A stretch of DNA of 41,679 nt from assembly GCF_900156175.1 (NCBI RefSeq), contig NZ_FTMV01000027.1, forward strand, positions 1 to 41,679, read 5' to 3'. Numbering within the stretch: the stretch's first letter is position 1; each line of letters opens with the position of its first letter. The DNA comes from Janthinobacterium sp. TND4EL3. GTDB taxonomy: Bacteria > Pseudomonadota > Gammaproteobacteria > Burkholderiales > Burkholderiaceae_D. Below the pieces are notes generated by a model. That model did not search any database, had not been told where the DNA came from, and saw nothing but the letters and a program-made list of their open reading frames with translations. The position numbers and the translations under genes are program-made. Shown here in pieces: positions 13,688 through 20,921 of this stretch.

Positions 13688-15049
13688 TCAGTTGCCGCGT
13701 GATAAACGGGAAGCCGCGATGCCGCACAGGTCAAGTACCCGGTAGCTAGCCTGACTTGGCCCACGACCGGTTGTGAGCATCTCAAAGCGCGCGCCAGGTA
13801 GGGCGACTGTGCTGAGGTGCCCACCATGGGGTGTTACTAATGATTCAATCCTCTCGATCAGAACCGCCATTAAGATTCCTTCATGGCGTAGTACCAGCAC
13901 GTTGCCAGCCACGGAGGACTCGGTCCGCATGTCGATTACGGGCAATGCATTACCGCGCCATTCCATGCTCGTGCACACAGTCGAGCTGCCAGCCAAGACT
14001 TCCTCCAGTCCTGCGATAGGCGACGCGACCATGGCGCCTGCTTGATACACGATATATGAACCGGCATTAGTTTTTCCGCGTGCCGCAATCAGGCTCTTAT
14101 CAACTTCAGCTCGGCTCATCGATGCTTCCGGAAACAAGTTGAAAAGGCGCGCGGTGTTAATAACGTACAAGGGCAAACCGTCGTCGAGCACGATCGACTG
14201 TACGAAACTCGGTGTCCCCAGTGGCAATGCTTGGCTAGACGCCTGGGCGCTGATGCGACGCAGGTGCACGACACGCTCTACCGTAAAACCGAGCGACATT
14301 CCGCCGAAACCTAGCGTCAGAAGCAAACCAGCTGTCCTCTGCTCACCAACGCTTCCAAAAAGGGCAGCGCCGTCGAGCACGGGAACGTGCCGACCGCGCC
14401 AACGGCAGATGCCGGCAACGCCTGATCCGGGCAAACGTTCCAGCACTGGCAATTCCAGCAATTCGCCAACCTCCTCCGCGCGCACGGCGAGGCGCCGCCC
14501 ACCGCTCTCGAACACCGCCCAATTTGCGACTGCACTGTCTTCCTCAGTTTTGGGCGCCAACTCTGTACACGTACCGCCCTCCTGAACATCGGTAGACCAT
14601 ATGGACGTCAATGCCATTAGCCTCGGCATGTCGAGCAGACTAAGCGGAATTGCACCCGAATCGTCCTGAGCAATGCTGTGAAAGATCTCGTTTTCCGAAT
14701 CGTTGTGATGGAGCCGGACGACGGACTCAACGCGCAAGCTTGCTACCCCAACAACTGCGTCAACTAATACGCCGACCATTCGATCACCATGCCGTAACAC
14801 TATGACATACTGATGGGCTTGATGGTTAGGAGCTGGCGCTCCGATGTCCACCCACAAAGCCAGATCTAATACCGGGATGGCTTGTCCTTGGTACATAATT
14901 ACTTGGCATACCGCTCCCTCTCGGCGCCCGAGCGGACTGTGGACGGGGGGGCGCGAGACGGCACCCAATACCGTCCCGACCGGAACTGCGAGACGCACAG
15001 CAGCTAGCTCGGCGACGACCCAGCTTGACTTCGCAGTGCTGCTGGTCAC
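13688..15049 (-). CDS. Protein with three CheW-like domains
   Basis: A 453-aa soluble protein built from three CheW-type modules: about residues 8-150 (AAVRLAVPVGTVLGAVSR, IPVLDLALWVDIG, VGVLVDAVVGV), about 172-310 (FESGGRRLAVRAEEVGELLE, VPVLDGAALFG, GFTVERVVHL) and about 333-448 (YIVYQAGAMVASPIAGLEEV, LPVIDMRTESS, MAVLIERIESL). CheW normally has one module of about 140 residues and links receptors to CheA. The start is GTG at 15049, two bases after the stop of the chemoreceptor gene, with GGAG in that gene's end as ribosome site. It probably acts as a coupling scaffold for that receptor; no cheA is present nearby. Confidence 0.85.
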   Translation of the reverse strand: MTSSTAKSSWVVAELAAVRLAVPVGTVLGAVSRPPVHSPLGRREGAVCQVIMYQGQAIPVLDLALWVDIGAPAPNHQAHQYVIVLRHGDRMVGVLVDAVVGVASLRVESVVRLHHNDSENEIFHSIAQDDSGAIPLSLLDMPRLMALTSIWSTDVQEGGTCTELAPKTEEDSAVANWAVFESGGRRLAVRAEEVGELLELPVLERLPGSGVAGICRWRGRHVPVLDGAALFGSVGEQRTAGLLLTLGFGGMSLGFTVERVVHLRRISAQASSQALPLGTPSFVQSIVLDDGLPLYVINTARLFNLFPEASMSRAEVDKSLIAARGKTNAGSYIVYQAGAMVASPIAGLEEVLAGSSTVCTSMEWRGNALPVIDMRTESSVAGNVLVLRHEGILMAVLIERIESLVTPHGGHLSTVALPGARFEMLTTGRGPSQASYRVLDLCGIAASRLSRGN

Positions 15050-15051
15050 GC

Positions 15052-17139
15052 TCAGTTCTCCGCTGTGGTGCGTTGCAGGTGCGCGAGCAAGCCGTTAACA
15101 TTCACAGTGGCCGATGCCTGTGCCGTGGCTGATCGCCGAATTTCGTCGATCGAGTCAGTGGTGTGAGCTACCGAGCGCACAATGCGTTCGAACGCCAGCT
15201 CAACCTCACTAGACAATCGGCCGCCCTCGTCCACGCGGCTAACGGTTTCATTAATCATCGCTGCTATTTCTCGGGCAGCCATGGCCGACTTCTCGGCCAA
15301 CTTGCGCACCTCATCGGCTACCACCGAGAACCCAACGCCATGCTCGCCTGCGCGCGCGGCCTCGATCGCTGCATTAAAGGCGAGCAGGTGCGTCTGACGG
15401 GCGATGTCACCAATAGTCTCGATGATCGCGTGCACCTCGCCAGAGGATTTTTGAATATCAACGATGGCACTACGGGACCGGGCAAGCAGATTCGTGCCAC
15501 TGGCGGCTTCCTGCTGGGTTTGCTCGGCCAGCGCCGCTGAGCGTTTGGAGGTCTCGGTAATGTTACTGATTGAGTCGCTGAGCTCAGATAGGACGTCCGA
15601 AATTGATGCTGTTTTGTCGGAGATGAGTTGCTCGCGAACGACCTGGGGAGTAATGTCAAGGGCGAACTTGATCACTCGGTAAGGATTGCCATCTGCATCG
15701 AAGATCGGATTGTAGGTCGCATATATCCACACCTCGGCACCATGCTTCGAACGGCGCAGAAAGCGACCTGCCTGGTACTTGCCCTCTGCCAGATCGGCCC
15801 AGAAATTTCGATAAGCCGCACTCTGCGTAACTTCATGCTCGCAGAACATGCTATGGTGTTTGCCGACTACTTCATCAGTCGTGTAGCCTAGCGTGCGCAG
15901 AAAGTGGTTATTAGCTGAAAGAATATTACCGCGCAAATCGAATTCAATTACTGCCTGGGAGCGTCCGATCGCGTCGAGTTTGCCCTTTATCTCCGAATTC
16001 CGTTGTTTAGGACCTGTAATATCTGTCGCAAATTTAACAACCTTATAAGGCTTCCCATCTGCGTCGAAAATTGGGTTGTAGCTGGCCTGGATCCAGCGCA
16101 CGCTCCCATCTTTGGCCACGCGACGAAACTCCCCTGAATGGAACTCACCCGTGCCCAAGTGACGCCAGAATGCTTGGTATTCGTGCGATCGGGCGTACTC
16201 ACTCTCGCAGAACATTGCATGTTGTCGGCCGATTACCTCATCTGGGGAATAGCCGAATGTATCAAGGAAGTTGTTATTCGCCGCAAGTACCTTTCCCTGA
16301 AGGTCGAACTCCACAATGGCCTGAACGCGCTCTATTGCAGTCATTTTCCCAGAGAAATCCGCATTACGATGGGTCGCAGCCGTCACGTCCGTTGCGTACT
16401 TGACTACCTTCACGGGGTCGCCGTTCGGACCGAGTACGGGGTTGTAACTAGCGTTGATCCACACTTGGGTGCCGTCCTTGCGCAGGCGTTTGAACTGCCC
16501 TGCATGCACGCGGCCCTTTGACAGGTGATCCCAAAATCCTGCATATTCGATCGAACTTGCGAAGGAGGGCTCACAAAACAGACGGTGATGACGACCGACG
16601 ATTTCGGCCAAGCTATACCCGAACACAGCGAGGAAATTGTCATTGGCGTTCAAGACATGGCCAGCCAGGTCGAATTCGATGACCGCCTGCACACGATTAA
16701 TGGCGGTGATTTTTCCTTCATTATCGGCATTGCGTGCCTTCGCTTCGGTAATGTCAGTCGCGAACTTAATTATCTTGAGTACTGTGCCGTCCGGCGCTAG
16801 CACTGGGTTATACGAGGCTTGTAGCCAAACGTCACGACCGCTTTTATGCAAACGCATGTATTCCCCAGCGTCTGTTTTACCCGCGCCAAGTCGTTGCCAG
16901 AAAGTCTGATAGGCCGGTGCTGATGCGAACTCGGGTGTGCAAAAGCTGCGGTGGTGCTGCCCGACGATCTCTTCCAATGCATATCCCATACAGTCTAGGA
17001 AACGTTGATTGGCGTGCAACACATGCCCCTCGAGGTCGAACTCGACCATGGCTTGGATCCGATTTACCGCCTCCATGATTGAGCGATCCGCTGCCGCTTG
17101 CAACGTGGAACATGGGCTGGCGCCCGGGAGCTGATTCAT
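15052..17139 (-). CDS. Soluble chemoreceptor with four tandem PAS domains
   Basis: A 695-aa methyl-accepting chemotaxis protein without membrane segments. Four PAS modules repeat with an exact 122-residue period from residue about 21 to 508, each with a QAVIEFDL, a GYxxxEIVGxHHxxFC and a YNPxxxxxGxPxKVxKFATDIT block. The signalling hairpin follows (about 515-695) with a tip reading HLLAFNAAIEAARAGEHGVG and ADEVRKLAEKSAMAAREI. The PAS type is that of BdlA and Aer-like energy or redox sensors; no cofactor can be assigned. It lacks a CheR-tether pentapeptide. The start is taken at MNQLPGAS (17137-17139); a GTG at 17184 would add 15 residues. It forms a two-gene operon with the CheW-like gene. 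Confidence 0.92.
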   Translation of the reverse strand: MNQLPGASPCSTLQAAADRSIMEAVNRIQAMVEFDLEGHVLHANQRFLDCMGYALEEIVGQHHRSFCTPEFASAPAYQTFWQRLGAGKTDAGEYMRLHKSGRDVWLQASYNPVLAPDGTVLKIIKFATDITEAKARNADNEGKITAINRVQAVIEFDLAGHVLNANDNFLAVFGYSLAEIVGRHHRLFCEPSFASSIEYAGFWDHLSKGRVHAGQFKRLRKDGTQVWINASYNPVLGPNGDPVKVVKYATDVTAATHRNADFSGKMTAIERVQAIVEFDLQGKVLAANNNFLDTFGYSPDEVIGRQHAMFCESEYARSHEYQAFWRHLGTGEFHSGEFRRVAKDGSVRWIQASYNPIFDADGKPYKVVKFATDITGPKQRNSEIKGKLDAIGRSQAVIEFDLRGNILSANNHFLRTLGYTTDEVVGKHHSMFCEHEVTQSAAYRNFWADLAEGKYQAGRFLRRSKHGAEVWIYATYNPIFDADGNPYRVIKFALDITPQVVREQLISDKTASISDVLSELSDSISNITETSKRSAALAEQTQQEAASGTNLLARSRSAIVDIQKSSGEVHAIIETIGDIARQTHLLAFNAAIEAARAGEHGVGFSVVADEVRKLAEKSAMAAREIAAMINETVSRVDEGGRLSSEVELAFERIVRSVAHTTDSIDEIRRSATAQASATVNVNGLLAHLQRTTAEN

Positions 17140-17370
17140 TCGACACTTTCTGCCCACACAGGGCGGCTTTGCCAACAGAGACACAAAGGGCTTGACTAAA
17201 TCTCAGTCCGGAACGGAAGGGGCTTCTCACGAACTGTGTCGTCTATCTTGCCCACCATCACTATTGCTGTCAAGGAGAATCACAAATTTGTCGTTTTTAC
17301 GGATTTTACCAATTCCGATATTTTTGGTTGGACATAACTTTCTTCCTTTGCGATTCTGTTAAAGTATCGT

Positions 17371-18135
17371 ATGGCCTCATACGTTCGTGCTCGTCCTTCC
17401 TTGGACGACGACCCAATTTGTACAACCCGCGACGCATCCCATATTTTGGGTGTTAGCGTAAGCACGGCTCAAACCTGGATGGAGCGGGGTGAGCTTTCGT
17501 CTTGGAAGACACCGGGTGGGCACCGGCGCTGCCGCTTAAGTTCCATCACCCGTCTCCAAAATATCGTAGAAAGTTCTAAGGACGGCGCGCACTCCCAGCA
17601 AGCGACTGAGCTTGCGGGTGAGTTCCGTGTGGCTATCAATAGGGACTATCCCTTACCTGTCAACGAAGAAAAGCGGCTTCTCGCTCTTGCAGGCAGTCGA
17701 TTGATGGACAGCGCGCACGAACATGCCTACGACCGTATTACTTGGCTGGCCACACAACTTACCAACTGCCCCATGGCGCTGGTTTCACTGCTTAGCTCAG
17801 AGCGGCAGTGGTTCAAATCGCGTGTCGGCGTAAATGCGGTGGAAACGCCCCGTGCGCATGCATTTTGCAATTACGCGATCTTGTCAGATGAAGGTTTATT
17901 GGTAGAAGACGCGCGCGCCGATCAGCGCTTTTCCAATAACCCGTTGGTCCTGGGCGAACCTAATATCCGTTTTTATGCTGGAGTACCCGTCACTAATGCA
18001 GATGGAAGCCGTCTCGGAACATTATGTGTACTCGATTCGCATCCGCGGATTCTTAGCGTAGAACAGTTGCGAGGCTTGCGTGAATTAGCTGACATTGTCA
18101 GCGGCGAGATAGGTCGGATCCACACTATCGCTTGA
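17371..18135 (+). CDS. HTH-GAF sensor regulator, first copy
   Basis: A 254-aa protein. An excisionase/MerR-like helix-turn-helix lies at residues about 15-62 (TTRDASHILGVSVSTAQTWM, then SWKTPGGHRRCRLSS). A GAF domain lies at about 105-250 (RQWFKSRVGVNAVETPRAHA, NIRFYAGVPV, LGTLCVLDSHPR). The plan suggests a DNA-binding protein switched by a small ligand or redox cue. A paralog with the same order is at 23884-24624, and a third related GAF is in the EAL protein. It is divergent from the PAS receptor. No Shine-Dalgarno is seen, and a TTAAAGT box lies just before the ATG. Confidence 0.85.
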   Translation: MASYVRARPSLDDDPICTTRDASHILGVSVSTAQTWMERGELSSWKTPGGHRRCRLSSITRLQNIVESSKDGAHSQQATELAGEFRVAINRDYPLPVNEEKRLLALAGSRLMDSAHEHAYDRITWLATQLTNCPMALVSLLSSERQWFKSRVGVNAVETPRAHAFCNYAILSDEGLLVEDARADQRFSNNPLVLGEPNIRFYAGVPVTNADGSRLGTLCVLDSHPRILSVEQLRGLRELADIVSGEIGRIHTIA

Positions 18136-18190
18136 GGGCGCGCTCGGGTTCAACGAACCTGCCAAGTCCAGGACATTTACGCGCTGGAGC

Positions 18191-18271
18191 ATGAACATGA
18201 CTACCCTTGAAGGTCGCCAGGCCGACAAGTACGATCAACTTGTCGAGGTCATCGAGGCCGCAAGGGGCTGA
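18191..18271 (+). pseudogene. Short decayed frame between the HTH-GAF and LysR genes
   Basis: A 26-codon frame MNMTTLEGRQADKYDQLVEV ends IEAARG. A neighbouring frame just upstream reads QDIYALEHEHDYP before a stop. Together they look like the C-terminal tail of one protein broken by a frameshift. No family was recognised. Confidence 0.2.
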
Positions 18272-18328
18272 TCGGAAATTTGTTTCAGGCTCGCCGGCGG
18301 TAACGCCCTTAAATTAATTGAGGAGTAG

Positions 18329-19252
18329 CTAAGTAAGGGCCGTGCCGGCGGATTGCTCATCGCCGGTGCGTGTCGCACCTAGCAGCAGTTGCTCGAGCAC
18401 GTCAATGCGACGCCGCCGTGGTGTCGTAATGGCGTAAAAGCGTTCCTGGAGTTCAGTGGAACGCCCAACGACCACGAGGACGTTGTCTCGCAACTCGTCT
18501 TGCACTACCACTTCAGGCAATACGGCCAACCACCCGCTATCGCGCGCAATCAGGCGCAGCATGGCCATATCATCTACTTCCGCCCGCAATCTAATTGTCA
18601 CGCCAGCGGCAGCACAGAGTGCGTCAAACTGCACTCGTAACGCGTGCCGTGGCCCGGGTAACGCGATATCAAGCCCATCGAGGTCTTCTGGAATACGGAG
18701 CTTCCTCCCTCCCCATTGATTGCCGGGACCGACTAACGAGATCGCCTGGCTGCCGAGGAACTGGCAATGTAAGGGGCGATCGGGATTCGAGGGGACCGTT
18801 TCATTGGCCAGCACGACGTCGAGCTGATGATGCGCCAATCGTGAGAGCAGGCCTTCCAGTAGACCCGATTCTAGAGTCAGCACCAAGGTTGAATCGCTAA
18901 GTGCAGGCCGGATCCAGTTCTCCTGATAATTTCGCGACATGGTCGCAACGCTACCCACGCGCAGCCGAGTTGTGCCCGAAGCGTGGCCTTGCAGGCGAGC
19001 CAGCATCTCCTCGCCCAGGCCAAAAATGGAATCCGCGTAAGCAAGCACCAGATGACCGGCGTCGGTCAACGACAGCCTTCTACCCTCGCGCCTGAACAAT
19101 TCTTCCCCGATACGTTCTTCCAGCTGGCGGATCTGGGAAGAAAGTGCCGACTGCGACGTGTGCAGCGCTTCAGCGGCTCGCGTCAGATGCCCTGACTTTG
19201 CGACATTCCAGAAATAAAACAGATGATTGAAATTGAGTTGAGCAAGGTGCAT
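18329..19252 (-). CDS. LysR-family regulator, probable regulator of dabBA
   Basis: A 307-aa LysR-type regulator. The winged HTH is at residues 5-65 (FNHLFYFWNVAKSGHLTRAA, then TSQSALSSQIRQLEERIG). The two-lobe effector domain covers about 92-295, starting RLRVGSVATMSRNYQENW. The opening resembles NhaR-type proteins, which often read LNYNHLYYFW. It is divergent from dabB with a 97-bp gap that contains a LysR-type box. The arrangement is that of a self-regulated activator of the DAB operon. The inducer could be an inorganic-carbon-related signal, but this is inference. Confidence 0.9.
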   Translation of the reverse strand: MHLAQLNFNHLFYFWNVAKSGHLTRAAEALHTSQSALSSQIRQLEERIGEELFRREGRRLSLTDAGHLVLAYADSIFGLGEEMLARLQGHASGTTRLRVGSVATMSRNYQENWIRPALSDSTLVLTLESGLLEGLLSRLAHHQLDVVLANETVPSNPDRPLHCQFLGSQAISLVGPGNQWGGRKLRIPEDLDGLDIALPGPRHALRVQFDALCAAAGVTIRLRAEVDDMAMLRLIARDSGWLAVLPEVVVQDELRDNVLVVVGRSTELQERFYAITTPRRRRIDVLEQLLLGATRTGDEQSAGTALT

Positions 19253-19268
19253 TGTTCTCTTTTCAGGA

Positions 19269-19283
19269 TTAATTTGGCATTAA
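19269..19283. promoter_or_regulatory. LysR-type operator in the lysR-dabB intergenic region
   Basis: TTAATTTGGCATTAA is a 5-bp perfect dyad (TTAAT-N5-ATTAA) that satisfies the T-N11-A rule for LysR-type binding. It lies 16 bp before the lysR start and about 66 bp before the dabB ATG. The dabB start is preceded by AAGAGG. A clear -35/-10 pair was not identified. Confidence 0.5.
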
Positions 19284-19349
19284 TAATCTATTTTACAGTG
19301 CTCTCGTACTCGGCCATCATTCTTCGATGCAATTTGAAGAGGTTAAAAG

Positions 19350-20900
19350 ATGGATCTTTCCCAAGCAATGTATCTTAGCTGCGCCTTGGCAGCGGCGGTG
19401 ATGATGGCCGCGCTTTCTGGACTGGCCCGAACAGGCTGGCTCCACACTACCCGGCTGTGGCATTTAGTTCAGGTCATCTCGCCCGCTGCGTTGGGAGTGA
19501 GTGCGGTTGCACTCGCAACCGTACCAAATGGCGTTTATGGGGCGGGCGTGGTCAATATAACGACATTCAGTCTTGTGCTGGCAATCCTGGTGCAACTACT
19601 CGGCACCGTTATCGCAGCGTTTTCTGCCCGCTATCTGGCGGGCGAAGCCCATCAACGCCGCTACATTGGGGGCCTGACTGCGGTGTTGGCCAGCGTCCAT
19701 CTGCTTTTGCTGGCCGATCACTGGCTCGTTCTCATCGGTGCCTGGGCGGCCGTCGGATTGGCCCTGGAGTCGCTTTTGTGTTTTTATTCCGATCGCCCGT
19801 TCGCCTTGCTGGCGGCGCACAAGAAACGGATCGCCGATCGCTTTGCCGATCTGACCTTAGTCGGTGCCGCGGCGCTGGCGTGGTGGACTGTTGGAAGCGG
19901 GTCCCTCTCGTCACTCTTGGCCCACATCGGCCAGCATGGCATGTCATTTCCCCTGCAGGCCAGCGCTGTACTTCTGGTGCTTGCCGTCGCAATACGCACA
20001 GCGCTGCTGCCGGTTCATGGTTGGTTAATCCAAGTCATGGAAGCGCCTACCCCCGTGTCAGCCCTGCTGCACGCTGGCGTCATTAATCTTGGTGGCTTTG
20101 TGCTGATCCGCTTCGCGCCGCTGCTGGAACAAGCCATGGCCGCGCGTGTTCTGTTACTGGTGCTCGGCCTGGCGAGCGCAGTGTTGGCCGGTATGGTAAT
20201 GCTCACACGCATCAGCATCAAGGTGAAGCTTGCGTGGTCCACGGTAGCCCAGATGGGCTTTATGCTGCTTGAATGCGCCCTTGGGCTCTACACTCTGGCA
20301 GCGCTGCATCTGATCGGCCACTCGCTGTACAAGGCCCATGCCTTTCTGTCCGCCTCTGGAGCGGTGCGCGAGACGCGCCTGCAGGCGCTGCGCGAAGCCA
20401 CTAGACCGACCGGCTTCAGCCTCGTTGCCGCACCGGCGCTTTCGATGTCGGCGGTATTGCTAACAACGACACTCACTGATGCTACTGCCTGGCCCTTGTG
20501 GTGGAGCCTATTGCTGGGAGTAGCATGGGCGCCGCTGCTATGGCTGCCTGCCTCCCTGCCCGCTATCGGGCACTGGCTGTGTGGGGTCGCTATCGTCGTC
20601 GGGTTGACTATCGCTGCGCTAGCTGCGCACGCCTTGCCGTTCACATTGCAGGATGCCCCGGATAACCGTCTCGGCATGGTGGCACTGCTCGGCATGGTGG
20701 CCTTGTATGTCTTCCAGGCGCTGCTCCAGCGCCACGCGCAGCGTCTGTCCGGGTGGCGTCGATGGAGCTACGCAGGTTTCTATCTGGACGAAGCCTACAC
20801 CCGGCTAACCCTGCTCCTCTGGCCACACCAGTGGACCACCAAGACGCCCACCGGCCCGAATTGCGTGCCTGGCGCAACCCACCTTGCCCGCGCACCCTGA
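19350..20900 (+). CDS. dabB: DabB, proton-conducting membrane subunit of a DAB inorganic-carbon uptake system
   Basis: A 516-aa polytopic protein of the NuoL/MrpA proton-channel family with about 13 hydrophobic segments. Family blocks are seen: HGWLIQVMEAPTPVSALLHA near residues 220-240, AWSTVAQMGFMLLE near 295-310, and HLIGHSLYKAHAFLSASG near 320-340. The length, the short C-terminus without the long NuoL lateral helix, and the adjacent dabA identify it as DabB rather than a respiratory or antiporter subunit. In known DABs it uses the proton gradient to drive CO2 conversion to bicarbonate by DabA on the cytoplasmic side. It is the first gene of the operon; dabA follows at once. Confidence 0.93.
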   Translation: MDLSQAMYLSCALAAAVMMAALSGLARTGWLHTTRLWHLVQVISPAALGVSAVALATVPNGVYGAGVVNITTFSLVLAILVQLLGTVIAAFSARYLAGEAHQRRYIGGLTAVLASVHLLLLADHWLVLIGAWAAVGLALESLLCFYSDRPFALLAAHKKRIADRFADLTLVGAAALAWWTVGSGSLSSLLAHIGQHGMSFPLQASAVLLVLAVAIRTALLPVHGWLIQVMEAPTPVSALLHAGVINLGGFVLIRFAPLLEQAMAARVLLLVLGLASAVLAGMVMLTRISIKVKLAWSTVAQMGFMLLECALGLYTLAALHLIGHSLYKAHAFLSASGAVRETRLQALREATRPTGFSLVAAPALSMSAVLLTTTLTDATAWPLWWSLLLGVAWAPLLWLPASLPAIGHWLCGVAIVVGLTIAALAAHALPFTLQDAPDNRLGMVALLGMVALYVFQALLQRHAQRLSGWRRWSYAGFYLDEAYTRLTLLLWPHQWTTKTPTGPNCVPGATHLARAP

Positions 20901-20921
20901 ACTGAAACCATGGAGAACCTT

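Noticed and set aside
19350..20900. NuoL/respiratory complex I subunit
   Set aside because: No other nuo or mrp genes are near, the protein is shorter than NuoL, and the next gene is an intact DabA. DabB is the better reading.
20888..20921. ATG at 20910 as the dabA start
   Set aside because: No ribosome site precedes it, while its own bases GGAG serve a GTG at 20922. The difference is only four residues.
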